A DNA stretch of 64,000 nucleotides. Origin: an uncultured Bacteroidales bacterium. GTDB lineage: Bacteria > Bacteroidota > Bacteroidia > Bacteroidales > UBA932. The stretch covers positions 95,205 to 159,204 of the forward strand of contig CALUTY010000008.1 in assembly GCA_944323825.1 (NCBI GenBank), written 5' to 3'. The notes below the pieces were generated by a model. That model was not told where the DNA came from. It did no database searches and worked only from the letters and a program-made list of their open reading frames with translations. A program made the position numbers and the translations under genes. Shown in pieces: positions 9,001 to 16,329 of the stretch (positions within the stretch are counted from its first letter, which is position 1; each line of letters begins with the position of its first letter).

Positions 9001-9613
9001 CCTCAAGCAGAGGAACGACCCGTCGTGGAGCGAAAAGTTCGACCGCGTGTCTGCCGTCGTCCTGGAGCATATCGACATCCTCACCGACACGGCGAACGAA
9101 TTCTCAACCTTCGCCAAGCTCTACAGTGAGGAGCCGGTACTGATGGACCTCGACAAGACCATGAGGGAACAGCTGACCATATTCGACAACAAGGACAACA
9201 TCTCCATATCATACATGGGCTTTGAAAATGCCATGGTCATGGCCCCGAAGCCGCAGCTGATACGCGTATTCGTGAACCTCATCACCAATGCCATCCAGGC
9301 CATCGAAATCCAGCAGAAGGAAGAGGCGGAGGAAGGGAAGGAGGTCATACAGGGCCGGATCGGCATATTCATCCGCAACAGCGTCAAGGACGGATATTAC
9401 GATATAGTGTTCGAGGACAACGGCCCGGGTGTCAAGGAGGAGAACCTCGGCAAGCTTTTCACGCCGAACTTCACCACCAAGAGCTCAGGCACAGGACTCG
9501 GACTCGCCATCTGCCGCAACATCGTCGAGAAGTGCAACGGCGAAATCCTCTACCAGAGGTCCTTTGTCCTCAAAGGAGCCTGCTTCACTGTCCGCCTCCC
9601 GAAGCTGCAGTAA
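6011..9613 (+). CDS. Large NtrY-like membrane sensor histidine kinase
   Basis: 1200 residues. A first hydrophobic segment at about 15-33 is followed by an extracytoplasmic region, a bundle of several transmembrane helices (about 215-440), a second extracytoplasmic sensor, two more helices, a third external region, a last helix (TIINLFLILLVATIVV) and a HAMP domain. The H box reads MARQVAHEIKNPLTPIKLEI, the NtrY form, with the phosphoacceptor His at residue 979. N box RVFVNLITNAIQAI, G1 EDNGPGV, F box LFTPNFTTKSSG and G2 TGLGLAI are intact. It has no adjacent regulator gene; the NtrX-like regulator at 12326 is the obvious partner. An ATG six bases downstream (6017) is an alternative start. The signal sensed is unknown. 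Confidence 0.9.
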   Translation: MLMNIRKYIKRYGHVFCLGAAIVAFVLSLAVNTQSRNSERIAEKVERRVEKRMRVLDGYVKEALESDHRSWLTLDDLPEDMVIYRYVYDTLQSWCNQFPITNDDTGTKLIFQKFTNLRMSLVSPLSDVTGEARYLSLGPKWYIVKSVSDSINCRVIAGLEIQNTLLEGLYNTENGINPHLKLPSYVSICPVSATGGTPVSIGGKPMFKIMTDPAQASVFFANSMIRWVALLLLVLASMMFLWSHRSIRNFILTTATLAGMTILLYFLGHHVNSQFFSPTVYAGGGLLYSFGTLVILNTGIFLYVVCIFLVRRNFMSLVMRKKTARARAGYTAGIISMVILICIYTHFSLKSLIINSNISLELYLWSEISIYTPLVYLSYSTLFFSVLLLVQMLKPVFKYYFGIRYNAFSRKFLLIYAVLCSAYLTAMAGITGFQKEQDRIVVLANRLAVDRDLGVEIQLRSVENDIANDPFISSLTGEGMNSMMILNRLTENYLTGISQNYDIIVTVCKDSDRIISGNSGRRMNCLEYFNGRVRDGSPIADNSRFIYVNSDGVPSYIGMFIFYSEKSGIVRMFIEVKPKSYAENRGYGNIPGLMSGIGSITMPPSYSYAKYISGKLVTSKGNYAYPTVIIPENGPDMDMETGKDGMVKRKNHLHFVNWISADEAIVVSRPTRGAMTYLITFSYLLLITYGILYLFSKKRKSRTQTFRKNYYRSRINTVLCTSLFLTLIVMTVASVTFVYNRNEINMYNMMSSKISTIQAMLESRMKHVPDYSALNSQEFSDVISDVGNMTKSDINLYTPGGKIFKSTTPEIFDRMILGSRINQDAYYNIVYAKQKFFIGRETFAGHKFYSLYAPLFNSKGRMVAILNAPYTDQGYDFKRDAFFHSATIINLFLILLVATIVVSTTMVNAMFKPILEMGQKMNSTDIHGLEYIIYKREDEISTLVEAYNRMVHDLSDSTKKLAQAERDKAWSEMARQVAHEIKNPLTPIKLEIQRLIRLKQRNDPSWSEKFDRVSAVVLEHIDILTDTANEFSTFAKLYSEEPVLMDLDKTMREQLTIFDNKDNISISYMGFENAMVMAPKPQLIRVFVNLITNAIQAIEIQQKEEAEEGKEVIQGRIGIFIRNSVKDGYYDIVFEDNGPGVKEENLGKLFTPNFTTKSSGTGLGLAICRNIVEKCNGEILYQRSFVLKGACFTVRLPKLQ

Positions 9614-9765
9614 GCATCCCGAGCGCAGCCGAGGGCTTCGGTCATTCCGGGCTTGACCCGGACATTTTGCGGATAATCATTTAAAATAAACTGCAAGCCG
9701 AGAGCAGAGGCAAATTTATTTGACTATGCCGAGGCGCAGCGTTTATTGTAGACGAAGTATAAAAT
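9614..9765. repeat. Extragenic repeat-like spacer between convergent genes
   Basis: The spacer contains a GC-rich segment with the hairpin CCGGGcttgaCCCGG (about 9645-9659), then a segment with two related motifs, AAGCCGAGAGCAGAGG and ATGCCGAGGCGCAGCG, around AAATTTATTTGAC. No reading frame of interest. Segments like these resemble interspersed extragenic elements I associate with Bacteroidales chromosomes, but there is no second copy in this window. Confidence 0.4.
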
Positions 9766-9767
9766 AA

Positions 9768-9799
9768 AAGGTGAGCCTGTTTTCTGAACGGCTCACCTT
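9768..9799 (-). terminator. Terminator of efp
   Basis: AAGGTGAGCC pairs perfectly with GGCTCACCTT around a 12-base loop. On the minus strand the stem is followed by TTATTTTATAC, so it acts as an intrinsic terminator for efp; it may also stop the kinase transcript. Confidence 0.8.
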
Positions 9800-9832
9800 C
9801 ATTATCTGCAATCAGTTTATTTCAGACTTCGT

Positions 9833-10399
9833 CTACTTTACCCTTTCGCCATATGAACGGTCAGTGGTGTTCACCCTGATCTTGTCTCCCTGGTTGATGA
9901 AGAGAGGCACCATGATGGTGGCTCCAGTTTCCAGAGTGGCTTCCTTCTGGGCATTAGTGGATGCGGTATCGCCCTTCACCGCAGGCTCGGTATAAGTCAC
10001 CTCAAGCTCGACATATGTCGGAAGCTCGCAGGTGAGACACCTTTCCTCGTCAGCGACGAACATCATTTCCACATGCTGGCCTTCTTTCATAAGGTCTGCA
10101 TTGTCAACAAGGTCCTCACCGAGGTGAATCTGCTCGAAAGTCTCCTCATGCATGAAGTTGTATCCGTCCTCGTCCTTGTAGAGGAACTGGTACGGCCTTC
10201 TCTCCACATTGATGGTCTCGATCTTCGCTCCGGCCGTGAAGGTATTCTCAAGAATACGGCCGTTCTCAAGGTTGCGCAGCTTTGTCTTTACAAAGGCAGG
10301 GCCCTTTCCCGGCTTCACATGCTGGAACCATACTATTGAGCATGGCTTTCCGTTGAAATTGAGATAAAGACCGTTTTTGAAATCAGCTGTTGTTGCCAT
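9833..10399 (-). CDS. efp: Translation elongation factor P
   Basis: Binds the ribosomal E site and relieves stalling at polyproline. 188 residues with three beta-barrel domains: an N-terminal KOW-like domain with the tip loop HVKPGKGPAFVKTKLRNL, a central OB domain (YQFLYKDEDGYNFMH), and a C-terminal OB domain ending in GDKIRVNTTDRSYGERV. The tip residue corresponding to the modified position is Lys32, flanked by Pro30 and Pro34. No modification enzyme (EpmA or similar) is visible nearby. Monocistronic: its own promoter lies at the 3' end of ispH and a terminator follows. Confidence 0.97.
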   Translation of the reverse strand: MATTADFKNGLYLNFNGKPCSIVWFQHVKPGKGPAFVKTKLRNLENGRILENTFTAGAKIETINVERRPYQFLYKDEDGYNFMHEETFEQIHLGEDLVDNADLMKEGQHVEMMFVADEERCLTCELPTYVELEVTYTEPAVKGDTASTNAQKEATLETGATIMVPLFINQGDKIRVNTTDRSYGERVK

Positions 10400-10440
10400 A
10401 ATATTTCGTTTAATTGATTGACTGTAAATATTTGCGGGTG

Positions 10441-10472
10441 CAAAATTATAAATTGTCGGATATTCTGCAAAA
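10441..10472 (-). promoter_or_regulatory. Promoter of efp
   Basis: On the minus strand TTTTG (forward 10468-10472) and TAATTTTG (forward 10441-10448) are 19 bases apart, matching -33/-7 of the Bacteroidota consensus. The -33 element is two bases from the ispH stop codon. Confidence 0.72.
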
Positions 10473-10473
10473 T

Positions 10474-11415
10474 TTAATTATAGGACAGAATTTCTTTTGC
10501 GACTGCCTCAAGCAGCCATTTCGGAGTGGACGCCGCCCCGCAGACACCGACCTTGTCATCCTCCCTGAACCATTCCTTTTTCAGTTCCTCGGGGGAATCT
10601 ATATGATATGTCCTTATGTTCAATGACTTGCACCTCTCACAGAGAACCTTGCCGTTGGAACTTGCCTTCCCGGACACGAATATCACTATGTCATGGTCCA
10701 TTGCAAATGCAGAAAGTTTCGCATGCCTTGTGGCCACCTGGGAACAGATGGTATTGTGGGCGGTGAACATCTTCGTGCCCTTGAACCTCTCTATGGAAAG
10801 TTCATTGGCGTCCGCCATCATGACCTCCAGTTTGGAGCAGATGGCTGAATATTCCGCAGGGCTCTTGGTGGTCTGCGAAAATATTTCGACCGGACGAAGA
10901 AGGTCTATATCTCCGGACTCCACGGCCTCGTGCAGCATCTGCATGTTCTCTAACACGACTGCCCTGCCGTCCACCTGGCCTATGAGCCCGAGCACCTCCG
11001 CATGTCCCGGCTTGCCGAAGATGACGATCTGCCCGTTCCGTTCTTGAAGCCTTTCATAGGCTTCCCTTATGCTTTTCTGCAGTTTCAGCACCACCGGGCA
11101 TGTACAGTCCACTATGTTGAAGCCGTGGGCGCGGGCCTTGATGTATGTCTGCGGCGGCTCCCCGTGGGCACGGATGAGCAGGGTTTCGCCCCCTGCGTCC
11201 CGCATTTCTTCAAGGTCATCCCTGTCTATGCACACAAGTCCCTTGTCTTCAAGCCGTTTCAGCTCGGCATCGTTATGCACTATCGGGCCGAGGGAAAACA
11301 GTTTCTTCCCGTCTGTCCCTGCATGGCTGTCCAGAAATTCCTCAGCCTTGTCTATCGCCCTTATGACTCCGGCACAAAACCCAGAATTGCTGTCGATGTC
11401 TACAGTAATGTTCAT
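10474..11415 (-). CDS. ispH: 4-hydroxy-3-methylbut-2-enyl diphosphate reductase
   Basis: Final Fe-S enzyme of the MEP isoprenoid pathway, reducing HMBPP to IPP and DMAPP. The three cluster-ligating cysteines are present: Cys14 (SGFCAGV), Cys106 (DCTCPVV) and Cys224 (NTICSQVATR). 313 residues, normal length. It lies 10 bases downstream of cmk, an arrangement I know from other Bacteroidota, and the two are surely co-transcribed. Confidence 0.96.
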   Translation of the reverse strand: MNITVDIDSNSGFCAGVIRAIDKAEEFLDSHAGTDGKKLFSLGPIVHNDAELKRLEDKGLVCIDRDDLEEMRDAGGETLLIRAHGEPPQTYIKARAHGFNIVDCTCPVVLKLQKSIREAYERLQERNGQIVIFGKPGHAEVLGLIGQVDGRAVVLENMQMLHEAVESGDIDLLRPVEIFSQTTKSPAEYSAICSKLEVMMADANELSIERFKGTKMFTAHNTICSQVATRHAKLSAFAMDHDIVIFVSGKASSNGKVLCERCKSLNIRTYHIDSPEELKKEWFREDDKVGVCGAASTPKWLLEAVAKEILSYN

Positions 11416-11425
11416 AATCTTAGAT

Positions 11426-12130
11426 TTAGTCCCTGTCTGTCAGATTGAATTTCTCCGCAATCACATTCCTGATCCACTCCATCTGGTCCGCGAGAGTCAT
11501 GTGCGAATTGTCAAGGATTATCGCATCCCCCGCTTTCGCAAGAGGGGAAGCCTCCCTGTGCGAGTCGATGTAGTCGCGTTCCTGGAGATTGCGCATGACA
11601 TCCTCCGTCTTCACGTCCTCTCCCCTCGCCCGCATTTCCGCAGCCCTTCTTCCAGCCCTCACATCCAGGTCGGCTGTCATGAAGATCTTGAGTTCGGCAT
11701 CCGGGAAAACGGTGGTGCCTATGTCTCTGCCGTCCAGCACCGCCCTCTTCTTCTTCCCGAGCTCGCGGAGCCGCCTGTCCACATAATCCCTGACCTGCGG
11801 GACTGCCGCTATGGGGCTGACTTTCCCGGACACTTCGAGAGTGCGGATATCCTTCTCCACACACCTGTTTCCTATGTAGGTCTTCCAGCCGTCCCCCCTG
11901 TCCTCGAAATGGACATCCAGCCCGTCGAGGGCCTTTTCAAGGGCCGGCAGGTCTATCTTTCCGTCCCGGGATATGATGCCGTTCTCTATGGCATGCAGGG
12001 TTACAGCCCTGTATAAGGCTCCCGAATCAAGATACAGGAACCCCAGCTCCGCTGAAATGAGCCTGGCAAAAGAACTTTTGCCCGTCGAAGAATAGCCGTC
12101 AATCGCTATGATTATGTCAGGTATATGCAT
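11426..12130 (-). CDS. cmk: Cytidylate kinase
   Basis: Phosphorylates CMP and dCMP. It has the P-loop DGYSSTGKSSFA, the NMP-binding stretch LYLDSGALYRAVTLHA, the signature LDGRDIGTTVFPDAELKIFM, and an RRAAEMRARGE lid region. 234 residues from the ATG at 12130. A longer frame reaches an ATG at 12151, but that codon overlaps a TATTTTTG -7 box (forward 12149-12156), so it would sit upstream of the transcription start. First gene of cmk-ispH. Confidence 0.93.
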   Translation of the reverse strand: MHIPDIIIAIDGYSSTGKSSFARLISAELGFLYLDSGALYRAVTLHAIENGIISRDGKIDLPALEKALDGLDVHFEDRGDGWKTYIGNRCVEKDIRTLEVSGKVSPIAAVPQVRDYVDRRLRELGKKKRAVLDGRDIGTTVFPDAELKIFMTADLDVRAGRRAAEMRARGEDVKTEDVMRNLQERDYIDSHREASPLAKAGDAIILDNSHMTLADQMEWIRNVIAEKFNLTDRD

Positions 12131-12325
12131 CAGTACACGTTTAGCAGACAAAAATAGAAATTTTTATGCAAACAGATAAGAAAATGTCCGATATTTGTAT
12201 GGTGTCCGCTCCGGCAGCGGACGGCAGGGCACAAGGGACGGCTGCCGGAAAACCGTCCGACCATCATCGGAAAACATCCGGAGAAACATAAAAACCCAAT
12301 AAGGGAAATATAAAAAAACAAATAC
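12131..12325. promoter_or_regulatory. Divergent promoter region and hairpin leader between cmk and the NtrX-like regulator
   Basis: The minus strand has TATTTTTG (forward 12149-12156), a -7 box for cmk. The plus strand has GATATTTG (12190-12197), a one-mismatch -7 box within a 15-base string that recurs upstream of the FKBP gene. The resulting leader of about 120 bases contains a perfect hairpin, GTCCGCT-ccggc-AGCGGAC (12204-12222), and more GC-rich complementarity before the A-rich tract in front of the ATG. Confidence 0.5.
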
Positions 12326-13495
12326 ATGAAGCTTCTTATCATAGACGACGAGCGTTCCATCAGGAACTCGCTGAAAGAGATACTCACAGACGAAGGCTAT
12401 GACGTGGACGTGGCAGAAGACGGGGTCATAGGATGCGAAATGGCAGGAAAGGAAAGGTACAATGCCATATTCTGCGACATAAAGATGCCTAACATGGACG
12501 GAATTGAAGTGCTTGACAAGCTTCACCAGGACGGTGTGGACTCCGCAGTGATAATGATTTCCGGACACGGTGACATCGACACCGCAGTGGAATGCATCAA
12601 GAAAGGCGCCTTCGACTTCATCCAGAAGCCTCTGGACCTCAACCGGATACTCATCACCATCAAGAATGCCACCGACAAGGCCACCCTCGTCGAGGAAAAG
12701 ACCAGGCTGACCAACGAAACCACAAGGCTCACGAAGAAAGTCTACGGACAGCAGATGATAGGCGAATCCCCTGCCATCCTCCGCATCAAGGAGATGATTG
12801 ACCGTGTGGCGCCGACCGACGCCAGGGTGCTCATCACCGGGTCAAACGGTACCGGAAAGGAACTCGTGGCGAGAAGCCTGCATCAGAAAAGCCACCGTTC
12901 CGCCCTCCCGTACATCGAGGTGAACTGTGCCGCCATACCTTCCGAGCTCATAGAAAGCGAACTTTTCGGCCACGAGAAAGGAGCCTTCACCTCTGCCATC
13001 AAGCAGCACAAGGGCAAGTTCGAGCAGGCGGACGGCGGCACCCTGTTCCTTGATGAAATCGGTGACATGAGCCTTGCAGCCCAAGCGAAGGTGCTGAGGG
13101 TGCTGCAGGAGAAAAAGCTCTCCCGTGTCGGCAGCGACAAGGACATCCAGGTGGACGTCAGGGTGATAGCCGCCACCAACAAGAACCTCAAGGAAGAGAT
13201 AGCCAAGGGAAATTTCAGGGAAGACCTCTACCACAGGCTGAGCGTGATAGTCATACAGGTCCCGTCCCTCGACGAAAGAAAGTCCGACATTCCTCTTCTC
13301 GTGGACCATTTCATCGATCAGATATGCTCGGAAACAGCATTGTCCCGCCGCGAAGTCGACCCTGAGGCCATGCGCCTCCTCATCGACAAGAGCTGGACCG
13401 GCAACATCCGCGAACTCCGCAATGTCGTCGAACGCCTCCTCATCCTCTCCGGCGACCGCATCACCGCCGACGATGTCCGGGCGTATGTCTATTGA
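12326..13495 (+). CDS. NtrX-like sigma-54 response regulator lacking a DNA-binding domain
   Basis: 389 residues: a receiver domain (about 1-120, acidic pocket IIDDE, phosphoacceptor Asp51, Thr/Ser MISGHG, Lys101) and a sigma-54-type AAA+ domain (about 140-375) with Walker A GSNGTGK (172-178), GAFTSA (219-224) in place of canonical GAFTGA, Walker B TLFLDEIGDM and the arginine-finger region. It ends at DDVRAYVY, where an NtrC protein would continue into a Fis-type helix-turn-helix. Only 34 bases separate its stop from the convergent lptB, so no lost exon or frameshift hides the domain. From memory this short form is common in Bacteroidota. Likely partner of the NtrY-like kinase at 6011. Confidence 0.9.
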   Translation: MKLLIIDDERSIRNSLKEILTDEGYDVDVAEDGVIGCEMAGKERYNAIFCDIKMPNMDGIEVLDKLHQDGVDSAVIMISGHGDIDTAVECIKKGAFDFIQKPLDLNRILITIKNATDKATLVEEKTRLTNETTRLTKKVYGQQMIGESPAILRIKEMIDRVAPTDARVLITGSNGTGKELVARSLHQKSHRSALPYIEVNCAAIPSELIESELFGHEKGAFTSAIKQHKGKFEQADGGTLFLDEIGDMSLAAQAKVLRVLQEKKLSRVGSDKDIQVDVRVIAATNKNLKEEIAKGNFREDLYHRLSVIVIQVPSLDERKSDIPLLVDHFIDQICSETALSRREVDPEAMRLLIDKSWTGNIRELRNVVERLLILSGDRITADDVRAYVY

Positions 13496-13529
13496 GCAGA
13501 CAGTGCGCCGAATCCAGTTACAAGGAAAA

Positions 13530-14336
13530 TCATTTTGAGGAGCCGGAAGAGGTCTGGGGATTATCCTGTGCCTTGTTCTGGGCGGCCTGCCTGGCATCGG
13601 TGAAGGCCGTGGAGCGCTTGAGGACGAAGTTGGAGCCGAGATATTTGGTGCGGACATCGTCATCGGCGGCAAGCTGCTCAGGAGTGCCGCTCTGAAGGAT
13701 GGCACCGTCGTAGAGGAGGTAGGCACGGTCAATGATGGCAAGGGTCTCGCCGACATTGTGGTCGGTGATGATGACTCCGATATTCTTGTATTTCAGTTTG
13801 GCGATGATGTGCTGGATATCTTCTACGGCAATCGGGTCCACACCGGCAAACGGCTCGTCAAGAAGGATGAACTTCGGCTCTATCGAAAGAGCCCTGGCAA
13901 TCTCGCAGCGCCGCCTCTCGCCTCCTGAAAGCTGGATACCGAGGCTCTTGCGGACCTTGTGAAGGCTGAACTCGTCAAGCAGGGATTCAAGCCTTTCCTT
14001 TCTCTCCGCCTTGCTGTAGCCTTTCATCTCCATGACGGACAGAATGTTGTCTTCCACGGACATGCGGCGGAACACCGATGCCTCCTGGGCAAGGTAGCCG
14101 ACTCCTTTCTGAGCCCGCTTGTACATCGGAAGGGAGGTTATATCTTCATCATCGAGATAGATTTTCCCGGCATTCGGCACTATCAGGCCGGTTATCATAT
14201 AGAAGCTGGTCGTCTTTCCGGCACCGTTCGGTCCGAGGAAGCCCACGATCTCCCCCTGTTCGGCCTCCATCGAAACACCTTTCACGACGGTACGCACACC
14301 ATATTTCTTGACAAGATTTTCACAACGCAGTTTCAT
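13530..14336 (-). CDS. lptB: LPS export ABC transporter ATP-binding protein LptB
   Basis: ATPase powering LptFG extraction of lipopolysaccharide. Walker A GPNGAGKTTSFYMITG, Q-loop VGYLAQEASVFRRMSVEDNI, signature LSGGERRRCEIARAL, Walker B FILLDEPFAGVDPIAV and H-loop ITDHNVGETL are all present and typical of LptB. At 268 residues it carries a Gln/Ser-rich C-terminal tail of about 25 residues beyond the usual 241-250. It lies 23 bases downstream of dnaX on the same strand. Confidence 0.94.
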   Translation of the reverse strand: MKLRCENLVKKYGVRTVVKGVSMEAEQGEIVGFLGPNGAGKTTSFYMITGLIVPNAGKIYLDDEDITSLPMYKRAQKGVGYLAQEASVFRRMSVEDNILSVMEMKGYSKAERKERLESLLDEFSLHKVRKSLGIQLSGGERRRCEIARALSIEPKFILLDEPFAGVDPIAVEDIQHIIAKLKYKNIGVIITDHNVGETLAIIDRAYLLYDGAILQSGTPEQLAADDDVRTKYLGSNFVLKRSTAFTDARQAAQNKAQDNPQTSSGSSK

Positions 14337-14359
14337 GTCGGTTCATTTTGAAATCATGA

Positions 14360-16207
14360 TTATTTCACATCAAGGCCAAAATCTGAAATCAGATTCTTGA
14401 CCTCGGCATTCTTCTCCATCAGATCCTTCGCCTTTTCGCTCGGCGTGTACGGCCCGGCCTCGGACTGCTCGTCGGGCACTACATCCACCCTGAGATAAAG
14501 CCTTGAGGAGCCGGCAAGCTTTCTGAAAGTACCTTCAAGCTCCCGCAGCAGCTTTTCTTCTATCCATGTCTTCTGGGCCATGTTAAGGACGCTGAAAATG
14601 ACGCATTTCCCGTCTTCGTGATCAGTTATCTCCAGCTTCGAAGAAGCCAGGGTGTTGGCAAGCCTCGGCTTGGAGGAATATGCCACCACAAGCTCCTTCC
14701 ACCTGAGCCTTATGGTATCATCAGAAGGCAGGACAGAGGCAGCTTGGCCGGCATCCGTTGCAGCGCCGGCGACGACCGGGTCTTCCGGACCGTTCATCAG
14801 GGACTTTATGGAAAGAGATGACGGCTGCCGGGCAGCGCGTCTGCGTGGTGCCCGTGCGGAGGAAGCTTCATCTGCAGCGGATCCGGCAGGCTGCGGTGCT
14901 GCAGGAGCGGCAGGCGTTTCCGGAGCCGGTGCAGCTGCAGAAGCAGCCTGTACGGAAGGAGCAGCAGCCTGAACAGGCCGGGAAGGCGGCACTGATGACG
15001 CAGTTGGAGCGGCATGTTGCGGCTGAACCGGTGCTGCAGGGGCCGCAGAGGTTGCAGAGGCTGCGGAAACAGCGGAAGGCTGCGCCGCAGGATGTGCCTG
15101 CTGTCCGCTGAGGTTCTTCATAAGAAAACTGAGCTTCATGAGGGTGAACTCGATGTGAAGCCTCGGATTTACACTCAGCCTGTAGCCTGATTCACACTGC
15201 ACGGTGATGTTCAGGCATTCATAGAGGAACTGGAGCGGGCATCTTTCCGCCTGTTCCTTATATCTTTTCTTCAATGAGTCAGGAAGTTCCAGCAATGCAT
15301 CAAGGCCTGCACTCCTGCTCACGATAAGGTTTCTGAAATGACTGCTCAGGGCGGACACGAAATGCAGGGCATTGAACCCCTTTGCCAATATGCCGTCAAA
15401 CGCAAGGAGAGCCGAAGGATAGTCCCCTGCGAGGAAGTTATCCACAAGATTGAAGCAATGCTCATAGTCAAGGACATTGAGATTGCTCAGAACATCCTCA
15501 TATTTCACATCCGTGCCGCAGAAGGCCACAGTCTGGTCGAATATCGTCAAGGCATCGCGCATCGCCCCGTCTGCCTTTCTGGCAATGACATGCAGGGACT
15601 CGTCGTCTATGGTGATGCCCTCCATGTCGGCTATATGCCTCAGGTTCTTCACGATATTGTCGACAGTGATTCTGTTGAAGTCGTATGTCTGGCACCTGGA
15701 GAGGATGGTCGGCAGTATCTTGTGCTTCTCTGTGGTGGCAAGGATGAAGATGGCATGGGCTGGCGGCTCCTCCAGGGTCTTCAGAAAGGCATTGAAGGCC
15801 GACTGTGACAGCATGTGCACCTCGTCTATGATGTACACGCTGTATTTGCCGACCTGCGGAGGGATCCGCACCTGCTCCATCAGAGCCTTGATGTCGTCGA
15901 CACCGTTGTTGGATGCCGCATCCAGCTCATGGATGCAGTAGGAACGGCCCTCTGCGAAAGAAATACAGGATTCGCATTTGCCGCAAGGCTCCATGTCCGG
16001 AGTGGGATTGGAGCAGTTTATGGTCTTGGCGAAGATTCTCGCCGTACTCGTCTTGCCGACGCCGCGCGGACCGCAGAACAGGTAGGCATGGGCCAGCTGC
16101 CCGCGGACTATCGAATTCTTGAGAGTCCGTGCTATATTGTCCTGGCCGACCAGAGATTCGAAATTGTCCGGCCTGTATTTTCTTGCTGATACGATATATT
16201 CTGTCAT
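14360..16207 (-). CDS. dnaX: DNA polymerase III subunit gamma/tau
   Basis: Clamp-loader ATPase. Starts MTEYIVSARKYRPDNFESLV; Walker A GPRGVGKTS, a four-cysteine zinc module (CSNPTPDMEPCGKCESC), Walker B IIDEVHMLS and sensor motif TTEKHKILPTILSRC are intact. Residues about 375-475 are a low-complexity Ala/Pro/Gln linker, followed by a C-terminal domain. 615 residues. I find no A-AAA-AAG slippery string, so only the tau-like product is expected. The ATG at 16207 is preferred over 16216 because it begins the conserved N-terminus; a TAAATTTG box (forward 16214-16221) lies only 6 bases upstream, so the leader may be very short. Confidence 0.95.
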   Translation of the reverse strand: MTEYIVSARKYRPDNFESLVGQDNIARTLKNSIVRGQLAHAYLFCGPRGVGKTSTARIFAKTINCSNPTPDMEPCGKCESCISFAEGRSYCIHELDAASNNGVDDIKALMEQVRIPPQVGKYSVYIIDEVHMLSQSAFNAFLKTLEEPPAHAIFILATTEKHKILPTILSRCQTYDFNRITVDNIVKNLRHIADMEGITIDDESLHVIARKADGAMRDALTIFDQTVAFCGTDVKYEDVLSNLNVLDYEHCFNLVDNFLAGDYPSALLAFDGILAKGFNALHFVSALSSHFRNLIVSRSAGLDALLELPDSLKKRYKEQAERCPLQFLYECLNITVQCESGYRLSVNPRLHIEFTLMKLSFLMKNLSGQQAHPAAQPSAVSAASATSAAPAAPVQPQHAAPTASSVPPSRPVQAAAPSVQAASAAAPAPETPAAPAAPQPAGSAADEASSARAPRRRAARQPSSLSIKSLMNGPEDPVVAGAATDAGQAASVLPSDDTIRLRWKELVVAYSSKPRLANTLASSKLEITDHEDGKCVIFSVLNMAQKTWIEEKLLRELEGTFRKLAGSSRLYLRVDVVPDEQSEAGPYTPSEKAKDLMEKNAEVKNLISDFGLDVK

Positions 16208-16243
16208 GACCTGCAAATTTAAGTAATTTTAAGCATATTTTTG

Positions 16244-16251
16244 TAACTTTG
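16244..16251 (+). promoter_or_regulatory. -7 promoter box for the secreted protein / M16 / methyltransferase unit
   Basis: TAACTTTG matches TAnnTTTG exactly, 78 bases before the ATG at 16330. No clear -33 element at the ideal spacing. Confidence 0.5.
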
Positions 16252-16329
16252 CCATCCGTTTCGGCAGTAACGGCCGGCATATTGCATCCGGCGGCCGACC
16301 TGACGGATGTCATTTTATACAGAGTTGAG

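Noticed and set aside
13495..13529. A frameshifted helix-turn-helix after the NtrX-like regulator
   Set aside because: Only 34 bases separate the stop from the convergent lptB stop, too little for a Fis domain in any frame.
12842..13756. Minus-strand open frame of 304 codons opposite the NtrX-like regulator and lptB end
   Set aside because: It is the complement of Walker A/B and other conserved regulator motifs; no coding features of its own.
14830..15110. Possible repeat array in the Ala/Pro/Gln-rich part of dnaX
   Set aside because: The low-complexity codons form a protein linker without regular repeat units or spacers; not a CRISPR or tandem repeat.
14360..16207. Programmed frameshift in dnaX producing gamma
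   Set aside because: I looked for an A-AAA-AAG type slippery heptamer on the coding strand and found none.
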